64,000 bases of DNA. Source: a bacterium (GTDB taxonomy: Bacteria > Bacillota > Bacilli > Lactobacillales > Streptococcaceae). Where the stretch lies: NCBI GenBank assembly GCA_905221145.1, contig CAJNCA010000003.1, forward strand, positions 1-64,000, in the 5' to 3' direction. Positions 56,574 to 64,000 of the stretch are shown here, piece by piece. Below the pieces are notes generated by a model. That model was not told where the DNA came from, made no database searches, and worked only from the letters and a program-made list of their open reading frames with translations. A program made the translations under genes and the position numbers. Numbering within the stretch: position 1 is the first letter of the stretch; the number at the start of each line of letters is the position of its first letter.

Positions 56574-57257
56574 ATGAATCATACTATTATACAAGACCGT
56601 ACTGGTCTCAATCAATTTTACGCTAAGGTCTATGCCTTTGTTGGACTAGGCGTCGGTCTATCCGCCTTAGTATCGGGCCTCATGTTGACGGTCTTTCAGT
56701 CTCAGTTGGTTTACTTTTTGATGCAGGGACGTCTCTGGTTGACCATTGCAACCCTTGCGGAGCTAGCACTAGTCTTCGTTGCCAGTAACATGGCCTTAAA
56801 GAATAGTCCAGCCGCTCTTCCAGTATTTTTACTTTACTCAGTATTAAATGGCTTTACTCTTAGTTTTGTGGTAGCTTTCTATACTCCGGGTACAGTTTTA
56901 TCCGCCTTTGTATCGAGCGCCCTTCTCTTCTTTGTCATGGCAGCAGTTGGTATGGTCACCAAGAAAGACTTGAGTGGGATCGGTCGAGCTATGATGGCAG
57001 CTTTAATTGGTTTGCTGATTGCTATGGTAGTCAATATTTTCTTGGCTAGTGGTTTCTTTGATTATATGATTAGCGTAGCCATGGTTTTGGTCTTCTCAGG
57101 GTTGATTGCTTGGGACAACCAAAGAATTCGCTATGCTTATGAACAATCGCAAGGTCGTGCAGCGACAGGCTGGGTTGTGTCAATGGCTCTCAGTATTTAT
57201 CTTGATTTTATCAATCTTTTCCTAAGTATTCTACGTATCTTCGGTCGCAATGACTAG
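56574..57257 (+). CDS. Bax inhibitor-1 (BI-1/YccA) family membrane protein (227 aa)
   Basis: An integral membrane protein with seven hydrophobic segments and the family end motif DNQRIRYAYEQSQGRAAT, SIYLDFINLFLSILRIFG. Members can leak calcium or interact with proteases such as FtsH; a clear bacterial role is not established. The ATG has AAAAGGAGACAAGG before it. It is transcribed alone, with a promoter near 56535 and a terminator after it. Confidence 0.92.
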   Translation: MNHTIIQDRTGLNQFYAKVYAFVGLGVGLSALVSGLMLTVFQSQLVYFLMQGRLWLTIATLAELALVFVASNMALKNSPAALPVFLLYSVLNGFTLSFVVAFYTPGTVLSAFVSSALLFFVMAAVGMVTKKDLSGIGRAMMAALIGLLIAMVVNIFLASGFFDYMISVAMVLVFSGLIAWDNQRIRYAYEQSQGRAATGWVVSMALSIYLDFINLFLSILRIFGRND

Positions 57258-57269
57258 AAGGTCCCTAAC

Positions 57270-57299
57270 ATCAGTGTTCCAAGGAGCACTGATTTTTTT
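57270..57299 (+). terminator. terminator after the BI-1 gene
   Basis: ATCAGTGTTCC/GGAGCACTGAT with one wobble is followed by TTTTTTT. Confidence 0.85.
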
Positions 57300-57332
57300 A
57301 AATTTGCTCTTTTCTTTTCTTGGAAATAGGTG

Positions 57333-57338
57333 TATAAT
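57333..57338 (+). promoter_or_regulatory. asnA promoter, -10
   Basis: TATAAT 57333-57338, 29 bp before the ATG. No T-box leader is present. Confidence 0.55.
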
Positions 57339-57367
57339 GCTTTTAATTAATTTTTGAGGAGTAGCCT

Positions 57368-58360
57368 ATGAAGAAAAGTTTTATTCATCAGCAAGAAGAG
57401 ATTTCCTTTGTCAAAAACACTTTTACCCAGTATTTGAAAGATAAGCTAGAAGTTGTCGAAGTTCAAGGTCCTATCTTGAGCAAGGTCGGTGACGGGATGC
57501 AGGATAACCTGTCTGGTGTGGAAAATCCAGTATCTGTTAAGGTTTTGCAGATTCCTGATGAAACCTATGAAGTGGTGCATTCACTTGCCAAATGGAAACG
57601 CCATACCTTGGCTCGTTTTGGTTTCGGTGAGGGTGAAGGTCTTTTCGTCCACATGAAGGCCCTTCGTCCAGACGAAGACTCGCTGGATGCAACCCACTCT
57701 GTCTTTGTGGATCAGTGGGACTGGGAAAAGGTCATTCCAAATGGCCAACGTAACATCGCTTACCTAAAAGAAACTGTTGAGAAGATTTATAAGGCCATTC
57801 GTTTGACAGAACTAGCTGTTGAAGCTCGTTATGACATCGAGTCTATCTTGCCAAAACAAATCACCTTTATCCATACAGAAGAGTTGGTAGAACGCTACCC
57901 AGACTTGACACCGAAAGAACGTGAAAATGCTATCTGTAAAGAATTTGGAGCAGTTTTCTTGATTGGTATCGGTGGCGAATTGCCAGACGGTAAACCGCAC
58001 GATGGACGTGCACCAGACTACGATGACTGGACAAGTGAGTCTGAGAACGGCTACAAGGGTCTAAATGGTGATATTCTTGTCTGGAATGAATCTCTAGGTG
58101 GAGCCTTTGAGTTATCATCTATGGGGATTCGTGTAGATGAAGAAACCCTTCGCCGTCAGGTAGAAATCACAGGTGATGAAGACCGCTTGGAATTGGAATG
58201 GCACAAGGCTTTGTTGAATGGTCTATTCCCATTGACAATCGGTGGAGGAATTGGACAATCTCGTATGGCCATGTTCCTACTTCGCAAGAAACATATCGGA
58301 GAAGTACAAACAAGTGTCTGGCCTCAAGAAGTCCGCGATACTTACGAAAATATTTTGTAG
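57368..58360 (+). CDS. asnA: aspartate-ammonia ligase (330 aa)
   Basis: It makes asparagine from aspartate, ammonia and ATP, with a class II tRNA-synthetase-like fold. Diagnostic stretches are [42 protein letters not shown] and [26 protein letters not shown] (shown in part: [14 protein letters not shown]). Full length at 330 residues. It has its own promoter and terminator. ansA in this window performs the opposite conversion. Confidence 0.97.
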   Translation: MKKSFIHQQEEISFVKNTFTQYLKDKLEVVEVQGPILSKVGDGMQDNLSGVENPVSVKVLQIPDETYEVVHSLAKWKRHTLARFGFGEGEGLFVHMKALRPDEDSLDATHSVFVDQWDWEKVIPNGQRNIAYLKETVEKIYKAIRLTELAVEARYDIESILPKQITFIHTEELVERYPDLTPKERENAICKEFGAVFLIGIGGELPDGKPHDGRAPDYDDWTSESENGYKGLNGDILVWNESLGGAFELSSMGIRVDEETLRRQVEITGDEDRLELEWHKALLNGLFPLTIGGGIGQSRMAMFLLRKKHIGEVQTSVWPQEVRDTYENIL

Positions 58361-58362
58361 AG

Positions 58363-58388
58363 AATCGAACCGCAAGGTTCGGTTTTCT
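58363..58388 (+). terminator. asnA terminator
   Basis: AATCGAACC/GGTTCGGTT with a GCAA tetraloop and one wobble, then TTCTTT. Confidence 0.8.
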
Positions 58389-58408
58389 TTCTCTTTTCGC
58401 CCATAATT

Positions 58409-58427
58409 TGGTATAATAAACGGTATG
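58409..58427 (+). promoter_or_regulatory. extended -10 placed for a leaderless rsmD mRNA
   Basis: TGGTATAAT puts TATAAT at 58412-58417; the rsmD ATG is at 58425, seven bases later. No ribosome site fits between. Confidence 0.7.
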
Positions 58428-58964
58428 AAAATCGTATCAGGAATCTATGGGGGACGTCCCCTCAAGACACTAGAAGGCAAGACGACAAGACCTACTTCGG
58501 ATAAGGTTAGGGGAGCCATTTTTAACATGATTGGTCCCTACTTTGAAGGGGGACGAGTCTTGGACCTTTATGCAGGTAGTGGTGGTTTATCTATTGAAGC
58601 AGTATCGCGTGGCATGTCCAGTGCTGTTTTGGTGGAGCGAGACCGTAAGGCTCAGGCTATCGTGGCTGAAAATATCCAGATGACCAAGGAAGTTGGAAAA
58701 TTTCAGCTCCTCAAGATGGAGGCTGAACGGGCCTTGGAGCAGGTATCTGGGGAATTCGACCTCATCTTCCTAGACCCTCCTTACGCCAAGGAACAAATCG
58801 TAGCAGATATCGAAAAAATGGCTGAGAGAGAGCTTTTTTCTGATGATGTCATGGTTGTGTGTGAGACAGATAAAGCCGTGGAGCTTCCAGAAGAAATTGC
58901 CTGCCTGGGCATCTGGAAGGAAAAAATTTATGGAATTAGTAAGGTGACAGTCTATGTCAGATAA
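58425..58964 (+). CDS. rsmD: 16S rRNA m2G966 methyltransferase (179 aa)
   Basis: It methylates guanine 966 of 16S rRNA on assembled 30S particles. A Rossmann methyltransferase fold with [20 protein letters not shown] (SAM site) and the catalytic FLDPPYAKE (NPPY type). Length is normal. It overlaps coaD by 11 bp, a common Firmicute pairing. The promoter predicts a leaderless transcript. Confidence 0.95.
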   Translation: MKIVSGIYGGRPLKTLEGKTTRPTSDKVRGAIFNMIGPYFEGGRVLDLYAGSGGLSIEAVSRGMSSAVLVERDRKAQAIVAENIQMTKEVGKFQLLKMEAERALEQVSGEFDLIFLDPPYAKEQIVADIEKMAERELFSDDVMVVCETDKAVELPEEIACLGIWKEKIYGISKVTVYVR

Positions 58965-59442
58965 GATTGGCTTATTCACAGGCTCATTTGATCCGATGAC
59001 AAATGGGCATCTGGATATGATTGAACGAGCTAGCAAACTCTTTGATAAGCTCTATGTCGGTATTTTTTTTAATCCCCACAAACAAGGATTTCTCCCTATC
59101 GAAAATCGTAAACGGGGGCTGGAAAAGGCTGTGAAACATTTGGAAAATGTTGTAGTCGTGGCTTCTCATGATGAATTGGTAGTTGATGTCGCAAGAAGAC
59201 TGGGTGCTACTTGTGTAGTGCGGGGTTTGAGAAATGCGGCGGATTTGCAATATGAAGCCAGTTTTGATTACTACAATCATCAGCTGTCCCCTGATATAGA
59301 GACCATATATTTACATAGCCGACCGGAACATCTCTATATCAGTTCATCCGGTGTTCGAGAACTTTTGAAGTTTGGTCAGGATATTGCCTGCTATGTTCCT
59401 GAGAGTATTTTGGAGGAAATAAGAAATGAAAAAAAAGATTAG
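58954..59442 (+). CDS. coaD: phosphopantetheine adenylyltransferase (162 aa)
   Basis: The penultimate step of coenzyme A synthesis. The nucleotidyltransferase motif [11 protein letters not shown] and the [10 protein letters not shown] loop are present; [13 protein letters not shown] is the family start. Length is normal. It overlaps rsmD at its start and the PDZ protease at its end. Confidence 0.97.
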   Translation: MSDKIGLFTGSFDPMTNGHLDMIERASKLFDKLYVGIFFNPHKQGFLPIENRKRGLEKAVKHLENVVVVASHDELVVDVARRLGATCVVRGLRNAADLQYEASFDYYNHQLSPDIETIYLHSRPEHLYISSSGVRELLKFGQDIACYVPESILEEIRNEKKD

Positions 59443-60463
59443 ATGGCCCTTATATGTCATTGCGGCCTTAATTGTGACTTTCTTGGCATTTGTAGTGCCC
59501 TTGCCCTACTATATAGAAGTTCCAGGTGGCTCGGAAGATATTCGCCAGGTCCTCAAAGTCAATGACACAGAAGATAAGGAAGCTGGTGCCTATCACTTCG
59601 TTACGGTCGGTGTCCAACATGCCACTTTGGCTCATATGATTTATGCTTGGTTGACGCCTTTTACAGATATTCGTAGTGCCCAAGAGACTACAGGTGGCTC
59701 TTCCGATGTTGAATTTATGCGGATCAATCAATTCTACATGCAAACATCGCAAAATATGGCCAAGTATCAAGGACTAAAAACAGCTGGTAAGGATATTGAA
59801 CTAAAATACCTTGGGGTTTATGTTTTGACTGTGACGGATAATTCGACCTTTAAAGGGATTCTTAACATCTCTGATACGGTCACAGCAGTCAATGATCAGA
59901 CCTTTGATAGTTCCAAAGATTTGATTGATTATGTCAATTCTCAAAAACTAGGGGACTCCGTCAAGGTCACCTATGAAGAGGATGGGCAAACCAAGTCTGC
60001 AGAAGGTAAGATTATCACCTTGGAAAATGGCAAAAATGGGATTGGAATCGGCTTGATTGACCGTACAGAAGTGACCAGTGATGTCCCAATTCGCTTTTCA
60101 ACAGCTGGTATCGGTGGTCCAAGTGCAGGTCTCATGTTTAGTTTGGCCATCTATACCCAAATAGCTGACCCTGGCCTTCGTAATGGCCGTATTGTTGCCG
60201 GTACAGGAACCATTGACCGTGATGGGAATGTGGGGGATATTGGAGGTATTGATAAAAAAGTTGTAGCTTCGGCTAGAGAAGGTGCCGCGATTTTCTTTGC
60301 CCCTGATAACCCTGTTAGCGAAGAAGAACAAAAAGCACATCCTGATGCTAAAAACAACTACCAAACAGCCCTGGAAGCAGCCAAAACAATCAAGACGGAT
60401 ATGAAAATTGTGCCTGTTAAAACCCTACAAGATGCAATTGATTACTTGAAAAACAATCCCTAG
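59426..60463 (+). CDS. PDZ domain Lon-like serine protease, SepM/YlbL-like (345 aa)
   Basis: A membrane-anchored surface protease. One N-terminal helix (residues 8-27) is followed by an extracellular region with a PDZ domain (about 125-200) and a Lon-type protease domain with Ser233 ([14 protein letters not shown]) and Lys278 ([14 protein letters not shown]) as the dyad. SepM of S. mutans, in this family, trims the competence-stimulating peptide, so a role in peptide-signal processing is possible. It overlaps coaD by 17 bp behind GGAGGAAATAAGA. Confidence 0.9.
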   Translation: MKKKIRWPLYVIAALIVTFLAFVVPLPYYIEVPGGSEDIRQVLKVNDTEDKEAGAYHFVTVGVQHATLAHMIYAWLTPFTDIRSAQETTGGSSDVEFMRINQFYMQTSQNMAKYQGLKTAGKDIELKYLGVYVLTVTDNSTFKGILNISDTVTAVNDQTFDSSKDLIDYVNSQKLGDSVKVTYEEDGQTKSAEGKIITLENGKNGIGIGLIDRTEVTSDVPIRFSTAGIGGPSAGLMFSLAIYTQIADPGLRNGRIVAGTGTIDRDGNVGDIGGIDKKVVASAREGAAIFFAPDNPVSEEEQKAHPDAKNNYQTALEAAKTIKTDMKIVPVKTLQDAIDYLKNNP

Positions 60464-60505
60464 TTTTTGAGTGAAGTTTCCAAACTAGCGCACAAACAGA
60501 GAAGA

Positions 60506-60523
60506 TGGTATAATAGTCAAATG
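60506..60523 (+). promoter_or_regulatory. extended -10 placed for a leaderless DUF1146 mRNA
   Basis: TGGTATAAT puts TATAAT at 60509-60514; the ATG at 60521 follows six bases later. There is no Shine-Dalgarno sequence. Confidence 0.65.
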
Positions 60524-60751
60524 GTTCAATTATTATTCACTCTAAGCAGTCACATGCTCTTTATTTATGTGAGTTTTTACCTTTTAAAGGATCTTGTTAG
60601 ATGGGAAAAAGTCTTAAAAGTAACAGCTGAGAACACAGGAAAAGTTCGTTTATTGGTAGCTTTTTTCAGCATTGTAATGGGCTACATCATGAGTTCTTTC
60701 TTTATCAGTCTGTATCAGTTGTGGCAAGAAGCACTTAGAGGATTATTATAA
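60521..60751 (+). CDS. DUF1146 family membrane protein (76 aa)
   Basis: A small membrane protein of unknown function with two helices (about residues 3-21 and 42-66). The ATG at 60521 ([20 protein letters not shown]) gives the usual family length and coincides with the predicted transcript start. A TTG at 60467 would add 18 residues encoded within the promoter, so it is rejected. It precedes murA by 23 bp and is probably cotranscribed with murA, epuA and endA. Confidence 0.8.
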   Translation: MVQLLFTLSSHMLFIYVSFYLLKDLVRWEKVLKVTAENTGKVRLLVAFFSIVMGYIMSSFFISLYQLWQEALRGLL

Positions 60752-60774
60752 AATCAAGAGTAAAGGAAATAAGT

Positions 60775-62044
60775 ATGGAAAAAATTGTGGTTCAAGGTGG
60801 CGATAATCGTCTGGTAGGAAGTGTTACGATTGAAGGAGCAAAGAATGCAGTCTTGCCCTTGTTGGCAGCGACTATTCTAGCAAGTGAAGGAAAGACCGTC
60901 TTGCAGAACGTTCCTATCTTGTCAGATGTTTTTACTATGAATCAGGTGGTTCGTGGTTTAAATGCCAAGGTGGATTTTGATGAAGAAGCCCATCTTGTAG
61001 AGGTGGATGCGACTGGTGATATCACTGAGGAAGCTCCTTACAAGTATGTTAGCAAGATGCGCGCATCTATCGTTGTCTTGGGGCCAATTCTTGCTCGTGT
61101 AGGTCATGCCAAGGTATCCATGCCAGGAGGTTGTACGATTGGTAGCCGCCCTATTGATCTTCATTTGAAAGGTCTGGAAGCTATGGGTGCAAAAATTAGT
61201 CAGACAGCTGGTTACATCGAAGCCAAGGCTGATCGCTTACATGGGGCCCATATTTACATGGACTTCCCAAGTGTTGGTGCTACGCAGAATTTGATGATGG
61301 CGGCGACTCTGGCTGATGGGGTGACAGTGATTGAAAATGCTGCGCGTGAGCCTGAGATTGTGGACCTGGCCATTTTCCTAAATGAAATGGGAGCCAAGGT
61401 TAAAGGGGCTGGTACAGAGACCATTACCATTACTGGTGTGGAGAAACTTCACGGTACGACTCACAATGTGGTTCAAGATCGTATCGAAGCTGGAACCTTT
61501 ATGGTAGCTGCTGCCATGACTGGTGGTGATGTCTTGATTAAAGACGCTGTTTGGGAGCACAACCGTCCCTTGATTGCCAAATTGCTTGAAATGGGAGTGG
61601 AAGTGACAGAGGAGACTGAAGGAATTCGCGTTCGCTCTCAACTAGAAAATCTAAAAGCTGTCCATGTGAAAACCTTGCCCCACCCAGGATTTCCAACAGA
61701 TATGCAGGCTCAATTTACAGCCTTGATGACCGTTGCAAAAGGCGAATCAACTATGGTGGAGACAGTTTTTGAAAATCGTTTCCAACATCTAGAAGAAATG
61801 CGCCGCATGGGCTTACACTCTGAGATTATCCGTGATACAGCACGTATTGTTGGTGGACAGTCTTTGCAGGGAGCAGAAGTTCTTTCGACTGACCTTCGTG
61901 CCAGTGCAGCCTTGATTTTGACAGGTTTGGTAGCACAAGGAGAGACCGTGGTTGGTAAATTGGTTCACTTGGATAGAGGTTACTACCGTTTTCATGAGAA
62001 GTTAGCGCAGCTGGGCGCTAATATTCAGCGGATTGAGGCAAGTG

Positions 62045-62058
<14 letters not shown>
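60775..62058 (+). CDS. murA: UDP-N-acetylglucosamine 1-carboxyvinyltransferase (427 aa)
   Basis: The first committed step of peptidoglycan synthesis and the target of fosfomycin. The catalytic Cys120 lies in [16 protein letters not shown] and is intact, so target-based resistance is not predicted. The start is [20 protein letters not shown] with Lys23 conserved in GAKNA. Streptococci have two paralogues; which one this is was not settled here. It follows AAAGGAAATAAGT and overlaps epuA by 14 bp. Confidence 0.96.
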
Positions 62059-63102
<1,044 letters not shown>

Positions 63103-63113
63103 AAGATAAGATC

Positions 63114-63147
63114 AACTCCTATGTCACTTGTGGATGTAGGAGTTTTT
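63114..63147 (+). terminator. endA terminator
   Basis: AACTCCTA (63114-63121) pairs with TAGGAGTT (63137-63144), followed by TTT. Confidence 0.75.
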
Positions 63148-63179
63148 GGACAATTTAAGTAGGACTAGAATAGACACTG

Positions 63180-63292
63180 ATACTCAATGAAAATCAAAGT
63201 GCAAACTAGGAAGCTAGCCGCAGGTTGCTCAAAGCACAGCTTTGAGGTTGCAGATAAAGCTGACGTGGTTTGAAGAAATCTTCGAAGAGTAT
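63180..63292 (-). repeat. BOX element, shortened
   Basis: It begins ATACTCAATGAAAATCAAAG and ends TCTTCGAAGAGTAT. BoxC and boxA are present with part of boxB (CAAAGCACAGCTTTG). About 113 bp. Confidence 0.9.
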
Positions 63293-63325
63293 GAGAAAAA
63301 ATAATATGTACTGGACTATATTTTG

Positions 63326-63334
63326 TGATATAAT
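63326..63334 (+). promoter_or_regulatory. promoter of the CBS/transporter gene, extended -10
   Basis: TGATATAAT, hexamer 63329-63334, 32 bp before the ATG. Confidence 0.6.
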
Positions 63335-63366
63335 AGAGGGTAAGATACTATTTTAGGAGAAGAACT

Positions 63367-64000
63367 ATGGAAGACCCAAGTAGTCAGAATTTGTTGCTAC
63401 AATTTGTTTTATTGTTTATCTTGACGGTATTAAATGCCTTTTTCTCAGCCACAGAAATGGCCATGGTGTCACTAAACCGTGCGCGGGTTGAACAAAAGGC
63501 AGAAGAAGGAGATAGGCGCTATATCCGTCTGCTGAAGGTGCTAGAAAATCCTAATCACTTTTTATCAACTATTCAAGTAGGGATTACCCTGATTACGATT
63601 TTGTCAGGGGCAAGTTTGGCAGAAACTCTAGGCCGAGAAATTGCATCTTGGCTTGGAAATGGCGAAACAGCTTATGCTATTGCAAGTTTTCTATCTTTAG
63701 CATTTTTGACTTATATTTCCATCGTTTTTGGGGAATTGTATCCTAAGAGAATCGCTCTTAATCTAAAGGATGCCTTGGCGATTCGTACAGCGCCAGTTAT
63801 TATTGGGCTGGGGAAACTAGTGAGTCCCTTTGTCTGGCTCTTGTCTGCGTCTACCAATCTCTTAAGTCGTTTGACTCCAATGACCTTTGACGACGCTGAC
63901 GAAAAAATGACCCGTGATGAAATTGAGTACATGTTGACAAATAGTGAAGAAACACTAGATGCTGACGAAATTGAGATGTTACAAGGGATTTTCTCACTGG
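63367..64000 (+). CDS. HlyC/CorC-family membrane protein, 5' part only
   Basis: The gene runs off the window end after about 211 codons. It encodes a CNNM/CorC-type (DUF21) protein: a first membrane helix LLLQFVLLFILTVLNAFFSA, the conserved TEMAMVSLNRARVEQKAEEG, further helices, and the start of a CBS-domain linker (MTRDEIEYMLTNSEE). The C-terminal CBS pair and CorC_HlyC domain would lie outside. These proteins are linked to magnesium homeostasis, not haemolysis. The start follows TTAGGAGAAGAACT. Confidence 0.9.
   Translation, partial: MEDPSSQNLLLQFVLLFILTVLNAFFSATEMAMVSLNRARVEQKAEEGDRRYIRLLKVLENPNHFLSTIQVGITLITILSGASLAETLGREIASWLGNGETAYAIASFLSLAFLTYISIVFGELYPKRIALNLKDALAIRTAPVIIGLGKLVSPFVWLLSASTNLLSRLTPMTFDDADEKMTRDEIEYMLTNSEETLDADEIEMLQGIFSL

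Noticed and set aside
57300..57367. T-box leader before asnA
   Set aside because: The leader is under 30 nt and has no T-box sequence or antiterminator.
61132..61134. Possible fosfomycin-resistance change in murA
   Set aside because: The catalytic cysteine (Cys120 in GGCTIG) is present.

Overview
The window is chromosomal DNA of a low-GC Gram-positive coccus, almost certainly a mitis-group Streptococcus (S. mitis / S. oralis / S. pneumoniae relatives). This rests on six BOX repeats (the boxA/boxB/boxC element typical of pneumococcus and its relatives), a DNA-entry nuclease EndA with an intact DRGH motif, the four-gene sul-type folate cluster, a CiaR-type TTTAAG-N5-TTTAAG operator at manL, and extended -10 promoters (TGnTATAAT) at many genes. 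Species cannot be fixed from the sequence alone.

Layout. 1-950: the end of a 5S rRNA gene and nine tRNAs (Val, Asp, Lys, Leu, Thr, Gly, Leu, Arg, Pro). 953-1260: a decayed ISL3-family insertion sequence and a perfect 21-bp inverted repeat. 1601-5291: an operon of two tiny membrane proteins, an ABC-2 exporter and a NarL-type two-component system. 5440-8871: the str operon (rpsL, rpsG, fusA) with an unusually structured rpsG-fusA gap. 8975-17279: polC, a 50-residue microprotein, pepS, a GlsB-like protein, rsuA and pepC. 17334-21394, minus strand: the mannose/glucose PTS manLMN and adhP, with readable CcpA, CiaR and Rex sites. 21619-24851: a HAD phosphatase, a purine permease and a CAAX protease. 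25080-28860: the folate genes folP-folC-folE-folB/K. 29057-35607: a DUF960 protein, ccpA, asparaginase, a HAD/pyrophosphohydrolase fusion, a UspA protein, a membrane protein and an aminotransferase. 35762-40129: rpmH, an oligopeptide-binding lipoprotein and an APC permease. 40287-46924: a ribosome-biogenesis and RNA-processing group (tatD, rnmV, ksgA, rsgA, rpe, thiN, rmuC, yhaM). 47030-50094: purR, lysA, pflA. 50262-54286: an accessory ABC exporter with its own OmpR-type two-component system. 54462-64000: yidC, acyP, an rRNA methylase, a BI-1 protein, asnA, rsmD-coaD-sepM-like, a DUF1146 protein-murA-epuA-endA and the start of a HlyC/CorC-type CBS protein.

How it works together. Most of the window is core housekeeping: translation, replication, folate, carbon control and cell-wall precursor synthesis. 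Regulators and possible targets sit close together: CcpA with candidate cre sites at manL, ccpA and pflA, and PurR with a PurBox-like site at the purine permease. The two ABC/two-component blocks look like sensing and export modules against membrane-active compounds.

Most notable points: (1) folP carries an in-frame 6-bp repeat giving Arg58-Pro59-Arg60-Pro61, the class of change known to cause sulfonamide resistance in pneumococcus; (2) a long nested hairpin followed by three more stems fills the rpsG-fusA gap; (3) four genes, three encoding rRNA-modifying enzymes, have an extended -10 exactly 6-7 nt before the ATG and should make leaderless mRNAs; (4) the accessory exporter ATPase has a signature I associate with actinobacterial ABC-2 ATPases; (5) from memory of the S. 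pneumoniae TIGR4 gene order, the rpsL-to-sulD block lies between two genes (rr11 and ccpA) that adjoin in TIGR4.
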